Made by a program: the position numbers and the translations under genes. Below the pieces are notes generated by a model that saw only the letters and a program-made list of their open reading frames with translations, made no database searches and was not told where the DNA came from. A stretch of 64,000 nt of DNA from JAWLHU01 sp041690255 (lineage in GTDB: Bacteria > Bacillota > Sulfobacillia > Symbiobacteriales > Symbiobacteriaceae): positions 1-64,000 of the forward strand of contig JAWLHU010000020.1 of the NCBI GenBank assembly GCA_041690255.1, written 5' to 3'. Of the stretch, positions 7,673 to 16,300 are shown one piece after another. The first letter of the stretch is position 1; each line of letters starts with the position of its first letter.

Positions 7673-9649
7673 CTACTCTTCTTCGGTCGCCGCGACGTCA
7701 CGATCCAGCAGGGAGAGGGCCATGGCGGCCATCTCAGGATTTGCATCCAGCACCTGCTGTACCTGGGCCACGGTCACGGTCTTGCCGCCGGGGAAGCGGA
7801 GAGTCTCCATGACCTCACCCAGCGTCTCGGCAGCCTCCTTGCTCAGGCCCGCCTCGGCCACGGCGGCCTGGCCTTCCGGGCTCCGCAGCACCTCGGCGAA
7901 GGTCTTGCCGACCTCCACGCCGGTCAGGTTCTCCACCATGGGAACGAGCGTTCCGAAGACCCGGGCCACCGAGAGGCCGAAGCGGTCGACGGAGTTCATG
8001 CCGTCACGCCCCTGGCCGCCGCCCACATCGACCACGGTGTACTTGTCGATCTTGGGGAAGACACCGGCGAAGGCTGCGATGATCTCAGGCATCTTCTGGA
8101 CCAGGTGGTATTTCACCATGTTCTCGGTCATGGTCTCCGACATGGCCTGCATGAGCCGGACCTCGGCCTGGACCTCGACCTCCTTGATCGCCTTCAGCGC
8201 CTCGGCCTCGGCCAGGCCCTTGGCCTTGACCGCCTCCGCCGTCGCAAGGGTGACATCGGCCTCGGCCAGACCCTTGGCCTTGACCGCCTCGGCCATGGCC
8301 TTCTCGACCTCGGCCTTGGCGACGCCCTGGCTCCGCTCGACCTCAGCCTCGGCCAAGCCCTTCTCCCGCACCACCTTCGCCTGAGCATGGCCGACCTCGG
8401 CCTCTGCGAGGCCCTTCGACTTGATCGCATCGGCCTCGGCGGCGCCCGTCGCCTTGGTCACCTCGGCGCGGGCCGAGCCCTCGATCTTCTCCGCCTCCGC
8501 CTGGGCCTGCGCCGCGATCTGGGCGGCCCGAGCCTGGGCGCTGGCCTCGATCTCGGCCTTCTCGGCCGAAGCGGCCGCCGTGGTCTTCAGGTAGAGCGCT
8601 TCGGCGCTGCCCTCGGCCTCACGGCGCACGAGCAAGGCCCGACCGGCCTGCTCGGCCTCCAGCACCTTCGCCTCCGCAAGGATCTGCTGCTTCCGCTTCT
8701 CGGCCAGCGCCGGCTCCTCGACGTCGATCACCAGCTTCTTGCGGGTCAGCTCCCGCTGGCTGTCGGCCAGGAGGGCATCCTTCTCCGTCTTGGTCTGATC
8801 GACCGCAGCCTGGCGCTCGATCAACTGCTGCTTCACCTCGAGCTCCTGCAAGGCGTAGGACTGGTCGGTCACCGCCTTGGCGGTTGCGACCTCCTGCTGG
8901 TTCCGGGCCTCCTTCAGGTCCAGGTCCTTCTTGGCATCGGCCACCGCCTGGGCCGCCGTGATCTTGGCGATCTCCGCCGCCTTGTTTGCCTCGGCCACCC
9001 GCTGAGCCGACTCCCGGGTCGCATTGGCGATGCCGATATCGGTCGAAGCCTTCTGCTCCGCCGCCTGTTGCTTGCCCATGAGGAGGAGGATCCCCTCTTC
9101 ATCGACGATCTTCTCAATGTTGAAGTTGACGATCTGCAGCCCCATTTTGGCGAAGTCCGAGGCGGAGACCTCTTCCATCTCCTGCTGGAGCCGCTTCCGG
9201 TCCTCGTTCAGTTCGGTCAGCGTCATCTTGGCGCAGATCGCCCGCAGATGGCCCTCCAGGGTCTTGCGGGCCACCTCTACGATCTGATCGGTGCTCTTGC
9301 CAGCGAACATGCGGGCAGCGACCGAGATCGACTCTTCCACATCGCCCACCTTCAGGGTGGTAGGCGCCTCAATCTGTACATAGATACCGTCCTTCGTGCG
9401 AATGCCGCCCGTTGCCACATTGAAGGGCATCGCTGTCAGCGGGAAGGTGGTGTAGCGCTGAATGCCAGGCCAGACAAAGGCGCTGCCGTCCGTGATGATC
9501 TTCAGGCCGCCACCTTCACCCTTCCCAACGCTACCGTAGACGATCAGCGCTTCGCCCGGCTTCGGCATCTTCAGCCGGCTTACGTAGAACAAGACCACCA
9601 GAAGCAGGAACCCCACCAGACCACCAACGACGATTAGGATATCAACCAT
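7673..9649 (-). CDS. floT: flotillin-like SPFH/band 7 protein (YuaG/FloT family)
   Basis: 658 residues. An N-terminal membrane segment (about 4-24) is followed by an SPFH/band 7 domain (about 30-200, with GGIRTKDGIYVQIEAPTTLKVGD and LEGHLRAICAKMTLTEL). A very long Ala/Glu/Lys-rich coiled coil (about 210-510) contains near-tandem AEAVKAKGLAEA-type repeats (roughly 390-480). A C-terminal region (about 520-658) includes MPEIIAAFAGVF and a helical tail. Flotillins form large membrane-microdomain scaffolds; B. subtilis YuaG is the model. The ATG directly abuts the stop of the upstream NfeD-like gene, whose end carries GAGGAGGG, so the two are translated together as in B. subtilis yuaF-yuaG. The tail beyond the usual flotillin end (about 510 residues) is longer than in YuaG. 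Confidence 0.92.
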   Translation of the reverse strand: MVDILIVVGGLVGFLLLVVLFYVSRLKMPKPGEALIVYGSVGKGEGGGLKIITDGSAFVWPGIQRYTTFPLTAMPFNVATGGIRTKDGIYVQIEAPTTLKVGDVEESISVAARMFAGKSTDQIVEVARKTLEGHLRAICAKMTLTELNEDRKRLQQEMEEVSASDFAKMGLQIVNFNIEKIVDEEGILLLMGKQQAAEQKASTDIGIANATRESAQRVAEANKAAEIAKITAAQAVADAKKDLDLKEARNQQEVATAKAVTDQSYALQELEVKQQLIERQAAVDQTKTEKDALLADSQRELTRKKLVIDVEEPALAEKRKQQILAEAKVLEAEQAGRALLVRREAEGSAEALYLKTTAAASAEKAEIEASAQARAAQIAAQAQAEAEKIEGSARAEVTKATGAAEADAIKSKGLAEAEVGHAQAKVVREKGLAEAEVERSQGVAKAEVEKAMAEAVKAKGLAEADVTLATAEAVKAKGLAEAEALKAIKEVEVQAEVRLMQAMSETMTENMVKYHLVQKMPEIIAAFAGVFPKIDKYTVVDVGGGQGRDGMNSVDRFGLSVARVFGTLVPMVENLTGVEVGKTFAEVLRSPEGQAAVAEAGLSKEAAETLGEVMETLRFPGGKTVTVAQVQQVLDANPEMAAMALSLLDRDVAATEEE

Positions 9650-10246
9650 TTACCGTACGCCCTCCTCTTCCAATCGCTCCACATAGCAGACCCCTTGTAC
9701 CTGATCCATAACCACGACCTGCGCCCCGTTGCAGATCTCGCGGTCCTCATGGGTCCGGGCCGAGGCGTAGACCGGGTTTCCGTGGAGGACGAGCCTCACC
9801 TGGCCGCTCCCCGAGTCGCCGGGGGGAATCGGAATCGTCACCGTGGCAACCTTGGCGGCGAACTCGCTCTGCCGGGCCGATCTACCCGTCTCCAGCCGCC
9901 TGAGCAGCAGCGCCCGAATGTAACCGGTGAGTCGGAGGGTTATGTAGGCCCCCACCAACCCAACCGGCACGCCGATCAGCACGGGCGAGGCGAGGCGCGC
10001 CCCCAGGTAGCCGAAGAGGCCGAAGCCAAAGAGCGCGGATCCCAGACCCGCGACGGAGAGAAGGCTGACTCCGGCTGCCGCGCCTGAGTCGGGGGCGTCC
10101 CCATCCAGATCGGTGCCGGCGTCCACGTCGACATCAACCGAGCCGACGCCCACGTCGCCATCTCCACCCAGAAAACCGAACATGATACCACCTACCAGGA
10201 GCAGCAGGCCCATCCCCCCGATTGCCAGGAAACCCAAGCTGGTCAT
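9650..10246 (-). CDS. NfeD/YuaF-like membrane protein
   Basis: 198 residues. Membrane segments lie at about 5-27 and in a cluster at about 65-110. An acidic, Asp/Gly-rich stretch (about 30-55, GDGDVGVGSVDVDVDAG) separates them. The C-terminal 75 residues (GQVRLVLHGNPVYASAR to VVVMDQVQGVCYVERLEEE) have the beta-rich OB-fold pattern of NfeD-family tails. NfeD proteins work as obligate partners of flotillins, and here the flotillin gene follows with zero spacing. ATG 10246 is preferred to GTG 10255 because GGGAGGTG then sits six bases upstream. Confidence 0.85.
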   Translation of the reverse strand: MTSLGFLAIGGMGLLLLVGGIMFGFLGGDGDVGVGSVDVDVDAGTDLDGDAPDSGAAAGVSLLSVAGLGSALFGFGLFGYLGARLASPVLIGVPVGLVGAYITLRLTGYIRALLLRRLETGRSARQSEFAAKVATVTIPIPPGDSGSGQVRLVLHGNPVYASARTHEDREICNGAQVVVMDQVQGVCYVERLEEEGVR

Positions 10247-10255
10247 GCCCTTCAC

Positions 10256-10468
10256 CTCCCTTCATGGACCAGGAATTTCATGATTCCACAAGCTAAGACT
10301 CCGGTTGATATCGCACAGGTTCGCGTCCGAATCCGAAATCGGTCAAGATCGATGAATCAGCGGAATAGCACTTCGTGATGGGGCTTGGAGTTTGCCGGCA
10401 AGCAGGAAGCGCCAGATGAAGGCGAGAAGTATTCAATGTTGGATACTCCGTGTGGGAGGTTGTTATCA
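10256..10468. other. divergent intergenic region between nfeD and rocA 2
   Basis: 213 bases between divergent genes, so it should hold both promoters. No confident -35/-10 pair, riboswitch or perfect dyad could be assigned by eye. An in-frame upstream start for rocA at 10385 has no ribosome binding site and is not used. Confidence 0.4.
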
Positions 10469-12031
10469 ATGGCTGTGATTCCGTTTAAGAACGAGGCCCT
10501 GACCGATTTTACGCGCAGCGAGAACGTAGAGGCGTTCCGGCAGGCGCTGGAGCTTGTCCAGAGCCGCTTTGGCCAGGAGTACCCGCTGGTGATCGGCGGC
10601 GAGCGGATCATGACGGAGGAGAAGATCGTCTCCACCAACCCGGCGAATCCATCGGAAGTGGTCGGTTATGTCGGTAAGGCGACCAAGGAGCTGGCCGATA
10701 AGGCCATGGCAGCCGCCCAGGCCGCCTTTGCCCAGTGGAGCCACGTCGACCCGAAGGCCCGGGCCCGGGTGCTGCTGCGGGCGGCATCGATCATGCGGAA
10801 GCGGAAGCACGAGTTCTCCGCCACCATGGTCGTCGAGATCGGCAAGAGCTGGCCCGAGGCCGATGGCGACACCGCGGAGGCGATCGATTTCCTCGAGTTC
10901 TACGCCCGGGAGATGATGCGGCTCTCCGAGACCCAGCCGCTCACCCGGATCAGCGGCGAGGACAACGAGGTGTACTACATCCCCCTGGGTGTTGGTCTCG
11001 TGATCCCGCCCTGGAACTTCCCAAACGCGATCATGGTCGGTATGACTTCGGCTGCGATCGTGGCGGGCAACGCCGTCTTGCTGAAGCCGGCTTCGATCAC
11101 CCCGGTGATCGCGGCCATGTTCGCTGAGATCATGGAAGATGCCGGCCTGCCGCCCGGCGTCCTCAACTTCCTGCCCGGTCCCGGCGGCTCGGTGGGCGAC
11201 TACCTGGTCGGTCATCCGCAGACCCGGTTCATCGCCTTCACCGGCTCCAAGGAGGTCGGCCTGCGGATCAACGAGGTCGCCGCCAAGCTGGCGCCCGGCC
11301 AGAAGTGGATCAAGCGGGTCGTGGCCGAAATGGGTGGCAAGGACTGCATCGTCGTCGATAAGGAGACCGATGTGGATGAGGCCGCATCGGCCATTGTGGC
11401 TTCGGCCTTCGGCTTCCAGGGGCAGAAGTGCTCGGCCTGCTCCAAGGCGATCATCCACGAGGATGTCTACGATTCCACCGTGGACCTGATTGTGGAGAAG
11501 ACGAAGAAGCTGCTGCAGGGCGATCCGCGCAACCCGATGATCCACCAGGGGCCGGTGGCGGACAAGAACGCCTACAGCTCGATCCTGGAGTATATCGAGA
11601 TCGGCAAGAAGGAGGGCAAGCTCCTCCTGGGCGGCGGCCCTTCTGCCGTAGCGGCGGAGACCGGTGGCTACTTTATCGAACCGACGATCATTGCCGATGT
11701 CGATCCGCATGCCCGCATCGGTCAGGAGGAGATCTTCGGGCCGGTCCTCGCCATTCACAAGGCGAAGGATTATGAGGATGCGATCCGCATTGCCAACGAT
11801 ACGGAGTACGGCCTGACCGGCTCGGTCTTCTCCCGGAACCGGTTGCACCTGGAGTACGCCCGGGAGCACTACTTCGTGGGCAACCTCTACTTCAACCGGA
11901 AGTCGACCGGCGCCCTGGTAGATGTCCACCCCTTCGGCGGCTTCAACATGAGCGGCACCGATTCCAAGGCGGGTGGCCGTGACTACCTGCTGCTCTTCAC
12001 CCAGGCGAAGGCGGTAAGCGAGAAGTACTAA
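10469..12031 (+). CDS. rocA: 1-pyrroline-5-carboxylate dehydrogenase, paralogue 2
   Basis: 520 residues, the same length and domain order as the copy at 6047-7609. Shared blocks include TNPANPSEVVGYV, TAEAIDFLEFYAREMMRL, PLGVGLVIPPWNFPNAI, VAEMGGKDCIVVD, the catalytic cysteine in GFQGQKCSACSK and VHPFGGFNMSGTDSKAGG. It oxidises glutamate semialdehyde to glutamate in proline/arginine breakdown. GGGAGGT lies eight bases before ATG 10469. Substrate-pocket differences (PWNFPNAI here, PFNFPLAI in copy 1) suggest the two may have diverged. A strong terminator follows at 12044. Confidence 0.94.
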   Translation: MAVIPFKNEALTDFTRSENVEAFRQALELVQSRFGQEYPLVIGGERIMTEEKIVSTNPANPSEVVGYVGKATKELADKAMAAAQAAFAQWSHVDPKARARVLLRAASIMRKRKHEFSATMVVEIGKSWPEADGDTAEAIDFLEFYAREMMRLSETQPLTRISGEDNEVYYIPLGVGLVIPPWNFPNAIMVGMTSAAIVAGNAVLLKPASITPVIAAMFAEIMEDAGLPPGVLNFLPGPGGSVGDYLVGHPQTRFIAFTGSKEVGLRINEVAAKLAPGQKWIKRVVAEMGGKDCIVVDKETDVDEAASAIVASAFGFQGQKCSACSKAIIHEDVYDSTVDLIVEKTKKLLQGDPRNPMIHQGPVADKNAYSSILEYIEIGKKEGKLLLGGGPSAVAAETGGYFIEPTIIADVDPHARIGQEEIFGPVLAIHKAKDYEDAIRIANDTEYGLTGSVFSRNRLHLEYAREHYFVGNLYFNRKSTGALVDVHPFGGFNMSGTDSKAGGRDYLLLFTQAKAVSEKY

Positions 12032-12043
12032 CCTTATACACGG

Positions 12044-12081
12044 ATGGAGCCCGGCCTGAGTTCGCGGTCGGGCTCCATTTT
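12044..12081 (+). terminator. terminator after rocA 2
   Basis: Perfect 10-bp stem ATGGAGCCCG/CGGGCTCCAT followed by TTT. It lies in front of the next gene's ribosome binding site. Confidence 0.85.
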
Positions 12082-12100
12082 CCAGATGGGAGATCTACCC

Positions 12101-13204
12101 ATGGAGTTACACCTGGTGCGCCATGGTAACGACGCCGTTGGCTACCGAGGTGGGTGGGCGCAGTTCGGGTTGACGGCTCTGGGGCGCCGGCAGGCCTCGG
12201 CCCTGGCGGAATGGATTCAGCGAGAGGGCTTCTCGGTCGATACCCTGCTGGCCAGCGACCTGCCCCGCGCCCGGGAGACGGCGGAGATCCTGGCGCCGGC
12301 CCTGGGGTTGCCGCTTCTGCTCACGCCCGACTGGCGGGAGGCGAACAATGGCTCGCTGGCGGGTATGCCGGAGCCGGTGGTACGGCAGCGGTACCCCGGC
12401 CTCTTCTTCGGAACCCTGGAGATGGATCAGCCCTACCCCGGGGGCGGGGAGAGCCCGGGCTCCTTCCAGGAGCGGGTGCTCAAGGCGATGGAGTACCTCT
12501 TCCGGCAGGTCCAGACCGGCGGGATCGGCCCCCGGGTGATGGTCGTGACCCATGGGGGTGTGATCCGGATCATTACGGCCATGGTCGCATCTGTGCCGTG
12601 GTCGAACCGGCTGAAGGGCTTCCCGGCGTCGGAGACCAGCCTGCACTCCTTCCGCCTGAGTCGCGGGCACTGGGAGGTGGTGCGGCAGAACTGCTGCGAC
12701 CACCTTGGCCTGCTTGAACCCGCTCCCGCCGATCAGATTCGGCCTGCCTTTCCGAGCGAGGGGCCGCTGCTCAGCCGTCTGGCGCTCTGGTCCAAGGGGA
12801 GCTGGGGCTATGACGATGCCTTCCTGCAGGCCTGTGCGGCGGACCTGACGCTTCGTCCGGCTCAGGTGGCCGGTGCACGGGTGCTGGAGGATGAGGGGCG
12901 GGTGCTGGGCTTCTCCCTGCTGGAGGGAGAGGGTCCCGAGGCGCAGCTTTCCTTCCTCTTCGTCGCCCCGACCGTCAAGGGGACCGGGTGTGGTCGACGG
13001 CTCTGGGAGGATGCGGTGGCCATCGCACGGCAGCGGGGGTACCGGGCGATTCGGATCGACTCTGACCCGTATGCGGAAGGGTTCTACCGGGCGATGGGGG
13101 CCCGCCGGGTGGGTGAGGTGGAGTCGACGGTCATTCCGGGGCGGCTCCTGCCGCTCATGCGCTATGAGGTCGGGCAGGGCTCCTGTGGGGGTGTGATCTG
13201 TTGA
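12101..13204 (+). CDS. histidine phosphatase - GNAT acetyltransferase fusion
   Basis: 367 residues in two domains. Residues 1-200 are a histidine phosphatase (phosphoglycerate mutase superfamily) with the phospho-histidine motif LVRHGND near residue 7, the LASDLPRARETAEIL block, and the second catalytic histidine in VVTHGGVIRII (about 150). Residues 240-355 are a GNAT domain with the acetyl-CoA loop VKGTGCGRRLWEDAVAIARQRGYRAIRI and the GFYRAMGARRVGE tail. Starts at ATG 12101 (GGGAGA ribosome site ten bases before); earlier in-frame codons lie inside the upstream terminator. Its stop overlaps the TTG start of the next gene, so the two are coupled. The combined activity is not known to me; substrates of both domains are unassigned. 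Confidence 0.85.
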   Translation: MELHLVRHGNDAVGYRGGWAQFGLTALGRRQASALAEWIQREGFSVDTLLASDLPRARETAEILAPALGLPLLLTPDWREANNGSLAGMPEPVVRQRYPGLFFGTLEMDQPYPGGGESPGSFQERVLKAMEYLFRQVQTGGIGPRVMVVTHGGVIRIITAMVASVPWSNRLKGFPASETSLHSFRLSRGHWEVVRQNCCDHLGLLEPAPADQIRPAFPSEGPLLSRLALWSKGSWGYDDAFLQACAADLTLRPAQVAGARVLEDEGRVLGFSLLEGEGPEAQLSFLFVAPTVKGTGCGRRLWEDAVAIARQRGYRAIRIDSDPYAEGFYRAMGARRVGEVESTVIPGRLLPLMRYEVGQGSCGGVIC

Positions 13205-13755
13205 AGCAAAGGATCGGGATCTGGGCTCTCGTTCTCTCCGTTCTCGTGGTTGCCGGTCTGGCCTACCAGAACGCTCAACTGCGGCGGTATCGTGACAGAA
13301 GTGTCCGCCTTCAGGCTGGCTGGATCGCATCCTCCCTCCACACAGCGCACGACCACTTGACCCGAGCGCTGGAACTGGCGGAGAAGGGTGAGATCTATAC
13401 GGCCACGCAAGAGCTCTCCGAGGCCCAGGCCCAACTGGAACGGGCTGAGGTTGCGGAGCGGGCCTACAGTCTCTCCCTCGACAGGAGAGGCATCACCGGA
13501 GAGACAGAGGTGGGAGCCATGGGGTTCGGCACCAGTCTCCGGCATTACGCAGACCTGTTGAAGGCCAATCGGTACGCCATGGAACAGCGCGGATGGGGCG
13601 GCGAGGAAGAGTCCGTACTGCGCGCTGTTGCGCACGATCTGAGGCTTGTTCGCGAGGCGCTGACCGAGGAGTTGCTTGCCGGGAATGATGCGAGCAGGAT
13701 CGCAATACGAGTGGAGTCGCTTCGGGGTAAGCTAGAGATGGATGATCTGCCGTAG
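13201..13755 (+). CDS. membrane-anchored hypothetical protein
   Basis: 184 residues. A single N-terminal hydrophobic segment (IGIWALVLSVLVVAGLAY, about 5-22) is followed by a mostly helical, charged domain with heptad-like stretches (about 45-90). No known family was recognised. The TTG start overlaps the stop of the fusion gene (TTGA), indicating translational coupling. It is most likely an extracytoplasmic, helix-rich protein tethered to the membrane. Confidence 0.65.
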   Translation: MKQRIGIWALVLSVLVVAGLAYQNAQLRRYRDRSVRLQAGWIASSLHTAHDHLTRALELAEKGEIYTATQELSEAQAQLERAEVAERAYSLSLDRRGITGETEVGAMGFGTSLRHYADLLKANRYAMEQRGWGGEEESVLRAVAHDLRLVREALTEELLAGNDASRIAIRVESLRGKLEMDDLP

Positions 13756-13760
13756 CGAAG

Positions 13761-13790
13761 GCCCTGCCTGACGTCATGATCAGGCAGGGC
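13761..13790. terminator. bidirectional terminator
   Basis: 11-bp stem GCCCTGCCTGA/TCAGGCAGGGC with an 8-base loop, between two convergent genes. Confidence 0.75.
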
Positions 13791-13806
13791 GTTGTCGTGG
13801 GTTTGG

Positions 13807-14178
13807 CTATATCGCCCCGCCGAGGCCGCCGAGCCCGCCCAGGCCACCCAGGCCACCCAGGCCACCCAGGCCACCCAGGCCACCCAGGCCCAGGGCGAAG
13901 GTGACATTCAGCACAACCCCGGTCGTGTCCTGGACGAAGTTGCCACAGATCAGGGCGGTCTGGAAGTTCAGGGTGTTCAGGGACGCACCTGTACTGGTTG
14001 GTCCCGGCACCTGCCGAATGGGGATCACCGTGTTCTGCACGATGAGAAAGCCGTTGGTGGCGCCGATCCCGGCCGTAGGAGTCACCACCACGAAACCCAC
14101 GAAACACTGCGTTCCCGCGGCAGTGGCCGGGGTCAGGGCTGTGGCCGTAGTCGTGGGGGTCACCGACTGTATGTTCAC
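13807..14178 (-). CDS. small protein with C-terminal Gly-Gly-Leu repeats
   Basis: About 123 residues starting at GTG 14178, where AAGGAGGAG lies six bases upstream; the longer frame to 14265 lacks a ribosome site. Residues 1-95 are Thr/Val/Ala-rich with beta-strand character (SVTPTTTATALTPATAA, CFVGFVVVTP). The last 25 residues are (GGL)n, encoded by a 9-bp tandem repeat. No family was recognised. The beta-rich head and glycine-repeat tail suggest a surface or spore-coat structural protein, but nothing in the sequence proves it. It is transcribed away from dinG. Confidence 0.55.
   Translation of the reverse strand: MNIQSVTPTTTATALTPATAAGTQCFVGFVVVTPTAGIGATNGFLIVQNTVIPIRQVPGPTSTGASLNTLNFQTALICGNFVQDTTGVVLNVTFALGLGGLGGLGGLGGLGGLGGLGGLGGAI
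13838..13891. repeat. 9-bp tandem repeat coding GGL
   Basis: CCCAGGCCA is repeated five times exactly plus a sixth copy with one change, in frame with the minus-strand gene so each unit adds Gly-Gly-Leu. Such a short perfect array is prone to slippage and would change length in steps of three residues without frameshift. Confidence 0.9.
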
Positions 14179-14310
14179 AAGCACTCCTCCTTCTGGCCCC
14201 AGCCTATGCAAGTTCGACACGTAATGACGATTCTGCGCGGGCGCCCTTTCCATTTCCCCACTCATGTAGTATTCTGGAATTTATCGAGAGTGAAACCAGG
14301 AGGGGTCCCG

Positions 14311-16230
14311 GTGCAGATACGCTGGACGCGGCTGCCCTTTGAGGCCAAGAACCAGACAGAGTACAAGCAGAAGCTGAACGACTGGCTCAGCGACGTATTC
14401 TACGACGTGCTTCCCGAGCACGGCTACGAGGTTCGCGAGGAGCAGATCTACACGGCCTTCCGCATGGCCCGGGCGCTGACCGAAGGCAAGACGCTCATGG
14501 CCGAAGCGGGTCCGGGGACGGGCAAGACCTTCGCCTACCTGCTCCCGGCGGTCTGCCATGCCCGCATGACCGGGCAGCCGGTGGTTGTAGCCAGCGCGTC
14601 CAGCGTGCTGAAGGCCCAACTGGTCAGCCCGGAGGGGGATATTCAGACGCTCTCCCGCCTGCTCAACCTTGATATCGATGTGCGGGTGGCGGGCGACCCG
14701 GCGGAGTACCTCTGCGAGGTGAAGCTGGAGCGCACCAACTTCCTCTTCGAGCCCGAGCCCGAAGGCTGGGAGGATCTGCACCACTGGGCCCAGCGCACCG
14801 GGACCGGCGCCCGGGCCGAGGTCCCCGGCGTGGCCGATGATCTCTGGGAGCGGGTCGCCTGGGACCCGACCCTGGCCTGCGACACCTGTCCGAAGCGGGG
14901 CCACTGCCATGTTATGGCGGCCCGGCGGCATCATCGGGCGGCGGTCGACCTGGTCGTCTGTGACCACCGGCTCTTCAGCCAGGACCTCCTGACCCGGACC
15001 GACCGGCTGGAGGGAAACCAATTGCCGATCCTGCCCGCCTACGCAGCCGCCATTTTTGATGAGGGCCACTACCTGCCCGAGACCTGGCAGCGCGTACAGG
15101 GCTGGTCGCTGGCCGGCAAGCGGCTGAAGCGTACGCTGGAGCGGCTCGAGCATCTGGCCGAACGGGAGGGCGTGGCCCGGCGGGTGGACCTCGCCGTCCG
15201 TATGAGCGGCAACTTCTTCCGCGGCCTCCAGGCCCACACCCACCCCGGCGAGGGGAAGCGTGACGTGGACCGGGTAGATGCGCTCATGCAGGCCACCCGC
15301 AAGCTCGACAAGGCGCTGGATGATATCCAGACCGAGCTGGTGACCGAGGAGGCGATGAGCGAGGGGCTGGCCGTCGAGGGCGAGCTGAAGGCCTACCAGG
15401 GCCGGATCGATGAGATCCGCGCCGCCCTGCGCCTATTCCAGCGGGAAGATTCCGTCGTCTGGGTGGAGGGTGATGACCTTTGGGTCGTCCCCCGCAAGCC
15501 CAAGTCGCTCTTTGCCAGAGATCACTTGAAGGAAAAGATGCCTGTCATCTTCTCCTCGGCCACCCTGGAGCCGGAGTACCAGGCCCGGGTGCTGGGACTG
15601 ATCCAATACGACAAGGCGAAGGTGGGCGTCCCCTTCGACCTGGGACAGCAGGCGCTGATCTATGCGCCCCAAGGTCCGGTCGACCCGGTGGATGAGGCCG
15701 TGCGCATCATGCAGGCTACCGGCGGACGGGCGCTGATCCTGCTCCGCTCCATGGCCGATGTTCGCCAGTGGAAGCAAGCGCTGGCTGGACACAGCCTGCC
15801 CTGGCCCGTCATGTTCGAGGGGGAGGGCGACCGGGGTGCCCAACTGGAGCGCTTCCGCGAGGAGATCAGTTCCGTTCTCATCGGCGCTCACTTCTGGGAG
15901 GGGGTCGATGTGCCGGGCGAGGCGCTCTCCTGCGTGATCATTCCGCAGTTCCCCTTCCCCGAGCACGACCCGCTGATCCGGGAGCGCAGGCACCAGGCCG
16001 ATCTGGCCGGGGCGGAGCCCTTCGGGGCCGTGGACCTGCCGGAGATGCTGATCAAGCTGAAGCAGGGCGTCGGCCGGCTGATCCGGTCCGCCGAGGACCG
16101 GGGGATCATCGCCCTGCTGGACCAGTCCCATGTCGATGAAGCCTGGGCCGAAGATGTGGATGAAGCCCTGCCGGAGGATGCAGAGCGGGTGGACAACCTG
16201 GATGCGGTCAAGGCGTTCCTGAAAGCGTGA
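14311..16230 (+). CDS. dinG: DinG/XPD-family superfamily 2 helicase
   Basis: 639 residues. Walker A GPGTGKT (about residue 69), then four cysteines between motifs Ia and II (YLCEV, then CDTCPKRGHC at about 190-199), which would hold the 4Fe-4S cluster of XPD/DinG helicases. Motif II is DEGH in AAIFDEGHYLPE (about 250). The C-terminal helicase half has SSATLEPEYQ, GAHFWEGVDVPGEAL and the arginine finger motif QGVGRLIRSAEDRG. The GTG start at 14311 has AGGAGGGG six bases upstream; the open frame further upstream runs antisense through another gene. DinG unwinds 5'-to-3' and resolves R-loops and repair intermediates. A strong terminator follows. Confidence 0.9.
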   Translation: MQIRWTRLPFEAKNQTEYKQKLNDWLSDVFYDVLPEHGYEVREEQIYTAFRMARALTEGKTLMAEAGPGTGKTFAYLLPAVCHARMTGQPVVVASASSVLKAQLVSPEGDIQTLSRLLNLDIDVRVAGDPAEYLCEVKLERTNFLFEPEPEGWEDLHHWAQRTGTGARAEVPGVADDLWERVAWDPTLACDTCPKRGHCHVMAARRHHRAAVDLVVCDHRLFSQDLLTRTDRLEGNQLPILPAYAAAIFDEGHYLPETWQRVQGWSLAGKRLKRTLERLEHLAEREGVARRVDLAVRMSGNFFRGLQAHTHPGEGKRDVDRVDALMQATRKLDKALDDIQTELVTEEAMSEGLAVEGELKAYQGRIDEIRAALRLFQREDSVVWVEGDDLWVVPRKPKSLFARDHLKEKMPVIFSSATLEPEYQARVLGLIQYDKAKVGVPFDLGQQALIYAPQGPVDPVDEAVRIMQATGGRALILLRSMADVRQWKQALAGHSLPWPVMFEGEGDRGAQLERFREEISSVLIGAHFWEGVDVPGEALSCVIIPQFPFPEHDPLIRERRHQADLAGAEPFGAVDLPEMLIKLKQGVGRLIRSAEDRGIIALLDQSHVDEAWAEDVDEALPEDAERVDNLDAVKAFLKA

Positions 16231-16247
16231 CCGACTGATCCAACCGA

Positions 16248-16295
16248 AAGGGGGCCGTCCCAAGCAGATCATTCTGCTGGTGGGACGGCCCCATC
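16248..16295 (+). terminator. terminator after dinG
   Basis: 12-bp stem GGGGCCGTCCCA/TGGGACGGCCCC enclosing an inner AGCAGA/TCTGCT hairpin. It ends six bases before the decamer array. Confidence 0.8.
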
Positions 16296-16300
16296 GTTTG

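Noticed and set aside
8105..9637. 510-residue plus-strand open frame opposite the flotillin gene
   Set aside because: Leu/Gly/Arg-rich shadow of a GC-rich coding strand; no ribosome site or known motif, while the minus-strand frame has a clear flotillin sequence.
10466..11929. 487-residue minus-strand open frame across rocA 2
   Set aside because: Antisense shadow of a clear dehydrogenase gene.
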